From the NCBI GenBank assembly GCA_903813345.2, contig CAIIXF020000005.1, positions 29,637,375 through 29,701,374 of the forward strand: a DNA stretch of 64,000 bases. Reading direction: 5' to 3'. This stretch comes from Owenia fusiformis (lineage: Eukaryota > Annelida > Polychaeta > Sabellida > Oweniidae). The notes under the pieces were generated by a model. That model was not told the DNA's origin and did not search any database. It worked only from the letters and a program-made list of their open reading frames with translations. Of the stretch, positions 1 through 12,200 are shown one piece after another (the first letter of the stretch is position 1; each line of letters starts with the position of its first letter). Made by a program: the position numbers and the translations under genes.

Positions 1-66
1 TGCACGCAGTGTGCCAATCCTGTATAAATCCTGACGCCTGGTTTCATGCAGGATATGCACACAGTC
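1..66. repeat. Partial copy of a palindromic 'CAATCCTGTAT' repeat
   Basis: The window opens inside a copy of the repeat that forms an array at 5490-5905. It shares the words TGTGCCAATCCTGTAT, ATCCTGACGCC and CAGGATATG(C/T)ACA. Two copies more than 5 kb apart mean the repeat is dispersed as well as locally tandem. Confidence 0.7.
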
Positions 67-480
67 GGTGGCTTTGTTGATTAGTTGCATGGTTTGTTGT
101 TTGCTTACTTAGTTTTCTGCTTGGATGGTCGTTTGCTTGCTTTGTTGATTACTTGTGTGGTTCGTTGCTGGGCTAGTTGCTTGATTACTTGGAAGCTTGT
201 TTAGTTGCTTGCTTGATTGATTGGATTTTTGTTGTTCATTTGCTTGCTTACGTGTATTTGCATGTATAGTTACTTAATTAGCTGCTTGCTTGGTTCCTCG
301 CTTTGTTTGTTGCTTATATGGTTGCACACTTGCTTGGTTGCTTGCTTTGTTTTTGCTTGGTCAGTTTCTTGCGTTCTGTTGACTGGTGATTGCAAAGTTG
401 GTCGCTTCCTTTGAAAGTTGGTTGCTTGGATGTTTTGTAGTTTACTTGATTAGTCGATCGATGGGTAGGTGGTTCCCCGG
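67..480. repeat. Degenerate TTGCTTG-rich low-complexity tract
   Basis: About 400 bp of irregular iterations of TTGCTTG, TTGGTTG and TTGTTG on the plus strand, with almost no A-runs. A 65-codon open frame at 217-414 is a by-product of this composition (leucine/cysteine/valine-rich, no family resemblance). I read it as an eroded simple repeat. Confidence 0.6.
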
Positions 481-1336
481 GGGTGGTTCAGTCGGTTGGT
501 CAATTGGTTAGAGTATCGATAATTTTATTTGTATCAAGTTTATATCTGGTATTTTTCTATTTATATTTTTCTGCTGTGGCATTGACTTCTGGATTTATCA
601 TGGGGATATCATTATATCAGTTTTGAGACCGGAAGTCAGATTTCTATCATGATTGCAGATGGGGGGAGGGGGTACGTATATGATCAGATTTGATGACGAA
701 TATGCAACATGTTAAAATGCCCAGGGTTTAAATATTTGACACTACATGAAAGTATTAATGATAAGAATATGAAATATGATCTCAATTTTGGATTTTGGAT
801 GTAAATCAAGATTACATGTATTTCTTTGCATCTAGTCTATTGGGAAAATAAAACTTTTATCAATCTCAGAGGCTGATATGGACATCCTGGTATTTTACTA
901 TCCTACTACTGTAGCGTCTCTTTTCCTTGTAGCATGTATCTCAAACAAGGACAATGGGGGCACTATCAAGAAGCGGACCATAAAGCAGATTTCTCAAACG
1001 GCTATCTGTTGTAGGATCGTGAATTGTTTTGTTTAGTTCTTCAACTGTTGCCTTTTGTGCATATCCAGAATAGAATATTTAATCTCATTTGTTCCACCTT
1101 TCGTTTCGCTCAGTTCTGCAAAATTATGTTGACATATCAACGTTTTTGGGTTGTTTCATTTGCGAAATAATTAGATAGGGGGGGTGAGTTTGAATTGATT
1201 CTTTTCACAGGATTTGATATACACAGCTGTAAGGAGCATACTCGTTTCCCAGTTTGATTTTCAATCAAAACATCATACCTTGGAAATCCAAGACAAATTA
1301 ATGCTGTAAGTAACTAATATTAAATGATAACAAAAG
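481..1336. other. Noncoding stretch, nothing recognised
   Basis: AT-rich sequence with short G-runs near 660. I see no supported exon, RNA gene or repeat structure. Confidence 0.5.
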
Positions 1337-1555
1337 ATTAATTACTTAGTCTATGTCTTTGTTTTTATAACTGCGGAAGTGTACCAAAACCACCTTGATT
1401 ACGGAAGAGATCATCGAGGAATTACTTTAGATTTATTAATTACTTAATTACTTAGTTATTAATTACTTAGTCTATGTCTTTGTTTTTATAACTGCGGAAG
1501 TGTACCAAAACCACCTTGATTACAGAAGAGATCATCGAGGAATTACTTTAGATTT
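1337..1555. repeat. Direct duplication, period 121 bp
   Basis: The block at 1337-1434 recurs at 1458-1555, starting ATTAATTACTTAGTC and ending GAGGAATTACTTTAGATTT. I see a single internal difference (ACGGAAG versus ACAGAAG). The copies are separated by an AT-rich linker made of the same TTAATTACTTA word. The near-identity suggests a recent tandem duplication. Confidence 0.85.
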
Positions 1556-2666
1556 TATGATTATAATTATTCTTTGCCTCTAGTCTCATTTCTTAAACCG
1601 GCCTCTATTTGCGTATTTAATATTTGTGACAAACTATTTCAGCTATTTGACACAACTAAAAGTTACTACATTATAGTCCCCCCTTGCACTGTCGAAGTCT
1701 ACGTCTGTTTTTAAGTCCCGGGCCCACTATGGGCGATATATGTAGAGTATGCATTTAGATTTGTTACTTGGAGAGGCACACAGAAGCAAACTGACTGGAG
1801 ACATTGATAGATAACCAGGATTGAGAGTAAATGGTGAATACACGGGGCATTGTACCTGGGGCATTGTGTTCTTCGTTTTCAAATATATGATTCGGATTCG
1901 GAGAGTTTTTCTAATCCCGGGTTTCTAATCAAATTATTACTCCTATAATGATGCAAGACAACAATACACATCATATTCTGTTTTTGAACATTGGGAACAT
2001 AAGACTGTGACATCAACCGGGCGTAACGTGCAGATGTAAAGTACATGTTCATCATCCATCCTCGCGTGATGCATATGTATGTCATTGTCGCCATTTAGTA
2101 TGTACAGTTAAAAATTATGACATCAAATGATAATCAAATGATTTTCAAAATATAATTTACTGTTAGTCAAGATGCTAGAAAAGCATCTTTATTTCAGATT
2201 TCATTTTCCCATGGCTTTACAAATCTGAGAACTGATGATTAGTAACATTGCGCATACGCCGTCTGCTTGTAGTATTTGTTAAAATTACATCCGAACTAGA
2301 CGACATGTATAAATAATCCAATATGCTTTGATAACATATACAATATATATTATATATTTGTTTTCAGACATTTCTTATCCTTAACAATAAGTATTAGCCC
2401 CAACTCTGATCATGATAACTCCCCCCCCCCCTCCACTCCATGTGATGCCTTTCAATTATTCATTTTTTCATAAATAACATAGAACCTTAAATATGCGCCC
2501 TGGAATGTGCGTTGCGTCTACAAATGCATCTAGGCACCAGTCGACGAAATCGAGACAAACCAAATTCTTCCAACTGATACACAAAAGCACGGTCAATTGA
2601 AAAATCCTGACCCGGGATCCTGACTATGGAACTCCTTCTATATTGAACCTATTCTCCCTGTTTGAA
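1556..2666. other. Noncoding stretch, nothing recognised
   Basis: AT-rich sequence with a C-homopolymer near 2431-2442. Short open frames here lack splice context or protein-like composition. Confidence 0.5.
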
Positions 2667-2674
2667 TATACAAT

Positions 2675-3434
2675 AGGGTTTGTGTAAAACACCGGGTGAC
2701 CGGGTAACCGGGTACCCGGTCGACCGGGTACCTAACGTTCCTAGCAGGGTTACCAACTTTCAAAGTTCCACATTTCCCCCGATATATAGTCGCTAATTGA
2801 CTTGACAGACTTAGCCTACCGAGTGCACTGCTGTTCGATATTTTTACCCTATACGAGACAGAGCACTTTTTAAAATAATCGATCCAGTAAACAGTGACGT
2901 GACCCATGTCACGTTGTTCATAAGTAGCATATAAGTTCCTAGAAGACGTTGCACATTTTCGTTCTTTACACATCGAGGCAACGTAAACATGAGACATCTA
3001 TTGATGGTATAAAAAGAACGTTGTTGCAACGTGTCCGTAAATTTCGTTAGTGTGGAAAACATAACAAACAGGAACGTTTGATTTTTTACTACATTGGTCC
3101 ATATGTGACGTAACTCAAACGTTAAAATTCAACGTTGTCAAAACAGGCTTTTAATATCAAAAGATATTTGTTGGTGGAAATAAAACATGACAACAACTTT
3201 TTGTTCTCACTAAGTCGGTTCATTTCCGACGTATTGTTAACGTTAAAATTTAACGTTGTCGAAACGTTTTTTCGATTTGAAATAACCTCAAAACGTGACG
3301 TCGAAAATAACGTACATGTATCGTCCAGATCCAACGTTATAAATAAAACAAATTTCTAACCCTGCTAGGAACGTTAAGTACCCGGTCACCCGGTTACCCG
3401 GTTACCCGGTCACCCGGTTTTTTACACAAACCCT
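2675..3434. mobile_element. 760-bp inverted-repeat element, hAT-like, with octamer-rich termini
   Basis: The left end starts AGGGTTTGTGTAAAA and the right end finishes TTTTACACAAACCCT. The inverted repeats extend about 79 bp with few mismatches and contain tandem octamers of the form ACCGGGT(A/G), closing with AACGTTCCTAGCAGGGTTA. The flanks carry a 7-8 bp duplication (T)ATACAAT at 2667/2668-2674 and 3435-3441. A 7-8 bp duplication suggests hAT, but no transposase is present, so this is a non-autonomous copy. Open frames inside it on both strands are shadows of the repeat. The interior has several AACGTT words. Confidence 0.85.
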
Positions 3435-3441
3435 ATACAAT

Positions 3442-4340
3442 ATTAAGGAAATGGATACGTTATTAGGTCAAAGAGTCACCATGTTAATGGGGAAGGAACG
3501 TGTAGAACCAAATAATTATATCAGCCATAGTATTTGAGACTGATTTGAGATACATTTCATTCCATTTAAACTGTTTCCCTTGCGCATTTGAAATTATAGT
3601 AGTCAGGCATCACATTGGAGGAGGAGGGGGGGGGGGGCTGAGCATTAACATAATCAGATTTTAGGATGCATTTGCAAATTGTATTTTAAATTCGCATGGG
3701 AAGGAAAGGAGGAAAATGGGTCTTAAAAGTTGACACTCACTCATGGAAATAGCATGATGCCTGAAAACAAGTGCAATCAAAAAATCTTGCCTCCAGACTA
3801 TCCCCCTCTATTTCAGCCAAAACTCACACACTCATGGCGGGGCTTGTAGCTAAATTATCAATCATCATTAGTGAATTTGAATTATCACTGGTATTAATAG
3901 CAATTATAACAATAGCAATTATCCTTTCAATAGTTTTAGCTTATCAAAATAAGAGAGTTCATCTGTTGCTTCTTTTACCATCTGAACTCCAGAGTAAACG
4001 ATAATAATGTATAAGGGTTCTCTATCCCCGATTAAAGCTTCATCAATAATCGCAAAATAATAAACTCAATATTATATATCATATGACAGTTCAAACCGTG
4101 AGAATGTTGGCAACGGAGTGGTAGAGCGGTGACAAAATGCATGGCGAGAAGCCGTGCAGCTTAGGGGTTTGGATACCATATACATTATTTTGACTAAGCC
4201 AGGGGCCTACTGTACAGTAGTTCTTTCCCTTTTAAATACAATTTTATCTACTGGTTACTATAAGTTAACCTCCGGGTCATGGGTATTCAGAGGCACGCCT
4301 CTCTAGCGAAAGCCCGGAGTTTTAGCCATACAGTATGACG
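3442..4340. other. Noncoding stretch, nothing recognised
   Basis: Contains a G-homopolymer near 3624-3637. The 77-codon frame at 3771-4004 is hydrophobic but has no start context, homologue or splice support that I can name. Confidence 0.45.
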
Positions 4341-4543
4341 CAGGCCCGTAGCCAGGATTTGCCATGGGAGGTTCACTTCTTGAAAAATTCCAAGGGGGGT
4401 TTACTTGTGCCAATTTTGGTCCAAAAATGGCCGAAATCTCCTTAAAAGTGTTCAGAATGGTGAAAAACCGCATGATTTTGAAAGATTTTTTTGCCAGGGG
4501 GGGGGGTAAATCGAACCCATCGAACCCCCTGGCTACGTGCCTG
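4341..4543. mobile_element. ~200-bp MITE with CAGGC-CGTAGCCAGG termini
   Basis: The left end is CAGGCCCGTAGCCAGG and the right end is CCTGGCTACGTGCCTG, an inverted repeat of about 16 bp. TGACG flanks both sides (4336-4340 and 4544-4548), a possible 5-bp target duplication. The interior has AGAATGGTGAAAAAC and ATGATTTTGAAAG words shared with 20570-20676. Short open frames on both strands are incidental. Confidence 0.75.
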
Positions 4544-4548
4544 TGACG

Positions 4549-5489
4549 TGCCTGATATCTAGAGGGGGCTTGATAATGATCAGGGGTGCTGGGTAAACAA
4601 ATTCTTATTCCCCGTCGAACATGAATACAATTATATTTGCATGGAGATGATGGGCTGACGCAAGTGAAGTTAATTTGTTGTTGTATCATATTGGCTAAAT
4701 CATAAGTAAATAAGTCCAGAAATACATGGACAAAATGTAATCAGAAAGGTGGACTAATTCGTATTATTTGTTTTGATTAATGATTATACATAACTAAAAC
4801 GCTATGTTAGATGTCTGTAATCCCCCCCCCCCTGACCAAGGGCTATGCATTGTTTCAAGTGATATAAAATCTAGATTCGTAGAACATTGATAAAAAAGCC
4901 TCGTCACGTTTGGAACATACCTGTACTACGTATTTCGTACTTTCGCACATTAACAATTTATCACAAAATGTCATGTTGACCTTGATTTGACCCTTTTGAC
5001 CTACCTTTTGAAAAACAATACTTTTTTGAAGCGCTAATTGAATATTAAAGGGTTGCAAAATACCAACAATATTGAAAACAGATAAGTAATAATTAAATCG
5101 CCGGGGGAATTCCAAATATCCAAATCCCTCCACCATTGCGACTATGTGTTCTAATGGGTTATAATGGGCTTTTAATTGAAAGTCTGTTATAAAAAGGTTG
5201 CAGACATTAGGCTCTTTAAAAGTATGTCATATTGCTATTTATATACCATTTGTCTTCTATAGCTTCTTAAGCATCAAATATCAAATCACAATAGTCCAGG
5301 GAAAAAACAATAACGTGAATAATGGTAAAATGTTCATTCTTAATTTAATGAAATTCCCTTTTGGATACTAGTACTTTTGAAAGTAGATTATTTGTTTGAT
5401 TGAGAAAATTGTTTTTCTATCAAATTAACATGGATTTTTTAAAGAATTATGTCATATATGTTAGTAACAATAGCAATCAATACTTTGTA
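4549..5489. other. Noncoding stretch, nothing recognised
   Basis: AT-rich, with a C-homopolymer near 4821-4832. No supported gene. Confidence 0.5.
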
Positions 5490-5905
5490 AATTATGTACA
5501 CAGTGTGCCAATCTTGTATGTATCCAGGCGTCAGGATTCATACAGGATTGGCACACTGCGAGCGTATCCTGTATGAATCCAGGAGGCAGGATTTATACTG
5601 AATTCCTACATTCGCAAATCCTGTATAAATCCTGACACAGGATATGTACATTGTGTGACAATCCTGTATGTATCCAGGCGTCAGGATTTATACAGGATTG
5701 GCACACTGCGAGTGTATCCTGTATGAATCCAGATGCAGGATTTCTACTGGATTCCTACACGCGCCAATCCTGTATAAATCCTGACACAGGATATGTACAG
5801 GATATGTACATTCGGTGCCAATCCTGTATGTATATATCCAGGCGTCAGGATTCATACAGGTTTGGCACACTGGGTGCATATCCTGTATGTATCCCTGACG
5901 TCAGG
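5490..5905. repeat. Tandem array of palindromic CAATCCTGTAT / ATACAGGATTG units
   Basis: Roughly three degenerate units of about 150 bp. Each contains the inverted pair TGCCAATCCTGTAT and ATACAGGATTGGCA around ATCCAGGCGTCAGGAT, followed by a weaker pair ending CAGGATATGTACA. Each half can pair with its neighbour, so the array can form alternating hairpins. Open frames on both strands are products of the repeat. It ends about 275 bp before the first coding exon of the VWA gene, so it may lie in or near that gene's promoter or 5' intron. Confidence 0.8.
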
Positions 5906-6179
5906 ATTCGTTGTATTCGTACACAATTTTTGCTGTGCAAATTAAACTTTAAACGTTACATTTTTCTGAAATCTAATTGTCACCATAGCGATTTACTGGT
6001 TTTACACACTTTTCAGCTATACGTGGAAATTGGAATGATTCTTAAAAATGACGAAGAATTTATTTTGATGGTTTTTACTAATGTCGAAAACTACAACAGT
6101 GTCTACTGACCTATTAAATCTCCATGAAATTTTTGTAATTATATACGTCCTTTGTAAATCTGTTTTGTTCTTTCAGAAA

Positions 6180-6243
6180 ATGAAGCTGCTAATCGTGTGC
6201 CTCTGCGCATTTCCTTTGGTACAGGGAGGGTATAAACTCAGTT
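6180..6243 (+). CDS. VWA gene coding exon 1 (signal peptide)
   Basis: The acceptor TTTCAG (6171-6176) is followed by AAA and the ATG at 6180. The 21 codons read MKLLIVCLCAFPLVQG then GYKLS, a typical cleavable signal sequence. The donor is GTAAGT at 6244. The exon ends in phase 1. Confidence 0.85.
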
Positions 6244-9200
6244 GTAAGTTAACATAAACTAAATTATATAATCTTTGTAGATAAACTCAAACTTAAGATG
6301 GTTTTGATGTCTAGAACATCTTGGGTGTTGATTTCCTGAAATTCTGTCACTAATAATTCATATTTGTAATCATAGCCGTACCTTTAAGATAAACATCTAC
6401 AGAAACTTGACATTACGAAAAGACAGATTACAAATACAAATCCAATGGCGCTTTCATTTATATACTTTTTGTGCCTCAAAGGTTCAATGTTGGATTACTA
6501 ACTGTATTTGAACAGTTTATAATCTGTGACCCCCTCCCTCCCCCTCATAACTGTTTTTCGGAAATATGATATGCCTTATATAGAAGGTGACACTATATCT
6601 AACATAATATGTAATGCAGTCAATTTTTATAATCATTCAATGTCGAAAAGTTCAATCTTAAGGTTAATGATCCCCTCCCCTTAACTGTTAAAATACAGAT
6701 TTTTTCTGACATTGATCTTTTGAAATGCTCCCTAAAGAGAAACAACACCAGAAAGAATCCACAGTCCTAAACAATCATGTAGTCTATTAATTTCTATCAG
6801 TAAATCGTATTATTTTATCTGATTATGAATTTCAGTAAGTGGCAAACTAGGTAGAGGTGCTTCTCATTCTGGTAAGTGTGCAATATTCTATAGAAAGACA
6901 ATATTGGACTCTTGCAGGGTTATTGTTTAGTGAAATACACTCAAAATGAATTTGTAAATCGGCAAAACTTACATTTTATTGCATATGATCTTCCCCAAAT
7001 TTTTCTTGGTACATGTAACGTATTTTTACGATGGATCACGTGCATGAGAAACACCAACCATGAGGCCTATTGACCATCAGTTTTAAAATGCGTTTTCATG
7101 TAAAATGTACCTGATCTCTGTAAATGACAGACAGTGGGACTTCTTTTTGAATTGTAGGAAAATTTCTTATAATCAGGATTATATAAAAATTTCATAAAAT
7201 GGACTTAAATAGGATATGGTAGTATGGCATTGGATATTTCTAACCGTCAAAGTTCTGATTCAGTTGCAATTAAATAATAAATGTCCAGACCATATACATT
7301 GACCACAAACGTAGTTTTAAAACCTTCATCTATATCTATGGAATTGAAGACAACCATTTGGGCTGTTTACACAAACCAACGTATGGATGTTGCTACCAAT
7401 TTTGCATTGTGGGTAGCATTTGATTTATTTGAATATTTTCCAGGAAACAAGCAGGGCCAGAGTGAAGCTATCGATCGACGTAAGTCGTTTCTATTTTCTC
7501 CATTCGGGATAAACTTCATGACATCAGTTCGAAATTATTTTGTTTTTATACTTAGCAACTACGATGTTTAAGTCCATACAAGGGAGAACTAATACTTTCA
7601 GCCTCGAGTTACTTCTAGTCTTGCTTCAAGACCCTGGACCCCCCCCCCCATCTTCTTTTCTTGTAATGTGTTGGAGAAATAGATAAGGGGGAGGGGGGCA
7701 CAGTCTTGGAGCAAACTAGGTTACACTGTACCTCTAACGTAATCTATAATTAATTCAAAATATTCCTCTCAAAAAGCTATTCTCATATAAGCTTACGTTT
7801 AGTCACAATTTAGTCCCAATCTTCTTAGAGTGCAAATACGCATCTATGTTATTATATGGATAGCGACTGATTTGAATTTTACTTTGAAGTTGAATTTCAT
7901 AAAGTTATTAGAAGTGAGATGACCAACGTTTGTTCACTCAATTTTAGTCATGCTGATATTGAAATTCAAAAAAAATTCTTACAGCTGGTTGTCAAGGGGC
8001 GACAAGAAAATATGCACCTGTAGATATTAACGGGTTGAAAAAATGTCAATTCTATGAATGTGATGGTGTTGAGTATCTGATGAGAGTGTGTCCCGATGGT
8101 ATGGGTGTAACTCAATCATTCGGAAGTAAAATTACGAGTGGACAGTACCCATGCGTCGCATCCAATCCAAAATGCAAACGAAGTCTGTTGGAGAAAGGCA
8201 TAGGTAAATAAAATACATTATTTAAACCCCTCTCTTAAATAAAAATTAAAAATGTTCAAATATCATAATTACGTTTATATTACTCGTATAAGCTCTAATG
8301 CAAATAAATAAAAAGTGCAGATATTTAAGGTGTTAATTAATCGTTCACATTTCAGAAATTTCACACATGTCTATGCAAGGTGTGTCCGATTTCAGCCAAT
8401 CCGAACACGATGTTTCATATAACTGCAAATTGCATTTTAAAATCAGCAATCCACCCAAGGTCATTTGTTGAATGGTTGTCAAGGTGACAACTTGATGACT
8501 CTACATATTGAAATCGACACTTTGCCAACTTGACCCTTGTAAAAAGTAATTTTGCAATATGTGAAAAGAATTGAAGCACAAGACCCAATGCATTGTGGCT
8601 GATTCATTCCACTCAGGGCTTAAATCCCTAAAAATAAATTGTATTTGTTTAGGTGATATTGAAATTAATGTGTGTGGAGTTGACCTGGCATTTGTCATCG
8701 ATGTTTCCTGTTCACTTGCAAAGGAGAACAAAGAGAAAGTGAAAGACTTTGTCCTAGCAATTACAAGGCGTCTACCTGTCCGTCCTGCATTCACACAAAT
8801 TGCTGGAGTTTCATATGCTAAGACGGTGTACCCATTGTTGCATTTTAATTCTGCAACAAAACAAAAGGATGTAAGTGTGATCGTTTATGATCGAATTAAA
8901 TCAATACGTATGTGTAGCCAACGTTCCCACGTTGATATTGTTTATTCTGATTTAATATTTCTAGTTCGGATGCGTTTAATGCGAAGTTAAAAAAAACCGA
9001 TCCCCACTTGAGCGCGTAGAAAGCTCTAACATCTTTGAAATACAATATCGTTGAATCTCTGTTGGTATTCTTTATCTTGTCCACCATACAATGACCAGCA
9101 GTGATGGAGTAGAAAATTTAGTAAAATTTTGTGTTTTTATTTTCCACAAAGTTTTGGTATTTGTAACAAAAAAGTGATAAAAATTATTTTTACTTTTGAC

Positions 9201-12200
9201 GTGTTGCATACTCAGATTTTTTCATAAAACGTCAATATTAACGTATTGGTGACATGCAGTTTTGGAAACTAAGCTTCCTCATACATGTAAAGTAGGTGCT
9301 ACAATTTGACATACGATGACAAAATGTTCGAAAGTATTGATTAAATAAATACATTTTGATATTAATTAACATTGCATTGAAATAATAGTTTTCTGGACTT
9401 GAAGGTTATGAATCTGCTCCGACAAAACCTGAGAACGGAAGATTTGGCAGCAAAAGACTGTGGGACGGCTACATATTTGGCATTACAAGCTGCCAGGGAA
9501 GAACTATTCAATAAGGCGAACGGGGACCGACCAGAGAGAAAGGTTAGTTCGTGATTGCATACCTGTTACCCCTTATCACACCAAACTAGTTCTTACCCGT
9601 TCTTGCAAGTCCAACGAAAACGTCATAAAACGGGCTCAATCTGGCTGTGTTCGGGAAATATGTCTAAAATAATTAGCTACTTCGTTCATAAACAGTCATC
9701 AATACGTCCATCTCATTCGCAGTTCGTTCAGGTCGCACCTGGTCGGTGTGCAACGTCGTATAACGCGTCCCTTAGTCTAGAAGGTCATCATGATCTGATT
9801 ACAGAACGGTATGGTCGCCATCGAATTTTAAATCGATTCAAATTTCTAAATCACATTCCCCGTCCGGGAAAGTCCATGAAGTTCGTAAACAGACCGTAGA
9901 ACGTTGTAGCTACGTTCATTCCGTTTGCACACAGTTTAAAACCAGTTTTGAAGAACGCAGTGGCAACTTGCTTGGTGTGATAGCTATATTCTTGCTAACT
10001 CGTTGATACATACGTTCTTAATCAGTTTTAACCCGTTCGCAATAAGTTCTACCTCGTTCTCAATACGTCCTCAGACAGTTCAAATCGTTGTAAAAACGTC
10101 CCTAGTAGGATTGAAGTACGTCCAGCTCGTCGTTAGTAGGTTGTCAATCGTTCTAATTGTAGAACGTGACGACCAAGAGAACATTTTGAGCATGTTCTAA
10201 GTTCTAGAGGACCTACCCGTTCGAGTACGTTCGATAAAGTTTGTAAATAGACCCCAAACGGTTCTAAGTACGTCAATTCCGTTCGTACATAGTTGAAGCC
10301 CGTTTTCGAGAACGTAGTGAGAACTAGTTTGGTGTGATAGTAGTGTTACCCTAAATCACACCGAACTAGTTCTCACTACGTTCTCGAAAACGGGCTTAAA
10401 CTGTGCACAAACGGATTTGAACCGTTTGTAGTCTGTTTACAAACTTTATCAAACTATCCGAACGAGTAAGTCATCCAGAACTTAGAGCATGCTTCAAATT
10501 TTCTGGTGACGTTTCTTGGTGACGTCACTTTCTGCAACCAGAACGAGTAACAACGTACTTAAAGCCCGGTATACACCAATGGGGCAAGTTGGGACCTCCA
10601 TAGACTTAACATTGCGTGGGACCTCGTGGGACCTTTTGGGATTTTGCCCCATGAAGTCCGTGGGACTCCATGGGACTTCGTGGGATTTTGCCCCATCTTG
10701 CCCCATCGAGTCCCACGAGGTCCCATGAGGTCCCATGAAGTCCCACGTGGGACTCGGTGGGACTCGATGGGGCAAGATGGGGCAAAATCCCACGGAGTCC
10801 CATGGAGTCCCATCGAGAATGAACATGTTCATTCTTTCCATGGGGCATCGTGGGATTTTCGCTCATATGACGTGTTGTGTGAAGCCCGACATACACCAAT
10901 GGGGTACGATGGGATTTGATGGGACTCCATGGGGCTTGATGGGACTCCATGGGGCACGATGGGGCAAAGTCATCAAGGTCCCATGGGACTTCGTGGGATT
11001 CGATGGGGCAAATTGGGATTCGATGGGGCAAGATGGGACTCGATGGGGCAAGTGGGATTTTGCCCCATTGGTGTATACCGGGCTTAAGATGACCTGGACG
11101 CAATGGGGACACACTACGAACTGAACTGTCGTATTTCAATCCTACTAGGGACGTATTACGACGTTCTGCAGTCAGGCGTAAATTGAAGTCGTGAGCCAGA
11201 TTTGACCCGTTGTATGGCTTTTTCTTAGAACTGGAACGAACGGTTGAAAACTAGTTTGGTGTGATAGGGGGGGGGGGGGGGGTTAACATTTGACAAATAC
11301 ATTTTGTTCAAAATGTATTCCTCAGTCTAAATGAATTCTACATTTTGATATATCAATCACTCATGGAAACGCCTACCACTCAGTATTACTAATTCCAAAA
11401 ACTGTGAAGTGCAGCTTGGAAAAATAAATCAAATAAAGAACGAAATCTGGAAGGGGGACAGCAATATGACATCAATCACAATATAACCACGTAAGTGACA
11501 GTTTTCTTTTGGCATAAAAAGTAATAATGACTTGTTCCACTGAAAACAAACTACAAATGAACCATATGAATTTTTATCTTGAAATAATATAATATTTTGT
11601 TCCGTGTCCCGACCATATAAATGTCTTTATCCCATACTTTGACGTGTTACGGGTACATAAAGCCGGTTTGTAAAAACTTATATTTTCATCAGCGGGCAGA
11701 TATAGCTTTACGTCCCGCTCTGAGCGGGCAGATATAGTTTATCTGCCCGCTACGTCATAATCGCTGTTCCCGTATTGGTTCTTATTTGTAACGTTCGCAT
11801 ACTGTAAACGACAATGGAGAAAAACGCAGACAATCGCGATCTGTTTGATGCTTCAAAGAAAGGAATGAGCAGTATGCTCCCTTAATAATCAAAAATTTGA
11901 ACAGGAAAATCCGGCTACGGACAAGAATACAAAACTGGACATGAATATTTTGAATTAAATCCACGGTTGGTTGCAAAGTTTCTGAACTTTGGCCAATTGA
12001 TAAATGTGATTGGTATGGGATAAACAGATCATCCTATAGTCGGTTCAGGATATTTGGATTATTCCTTGGCCAATATAGTATATCTACCCTCGGGACCTAT
12101 TATATTGGCCTCGGGATAATCCCAATATCCTGAACCTCATATAGGATAATCTCTATATATTTTCAGTAAAGCGATCTAAATAATTACTAGATACCACATT

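Noticed and set aside
2638-3359. Several 70-119-codon frames
   Set aside because: They lie in or across the hAT-like inverted-repeat element and mirror each other on both strands.
4303-4689. 128-codon minus-strand frame
   Set aside because: It spans the MITE at 4341-4543 and its G-run.
9460-9899. 70- and 114-codon plus-strand frames
   Set aside because: They overlap VWA exon 6 in another frame or lie in the adjacent MITE.
10494-11139. Overlapping 70-177-codon frames on both strands
   Set aside because: They are translations of the self-complementary TGGGACT/ATGGGGCAA repeat inside a MITE.
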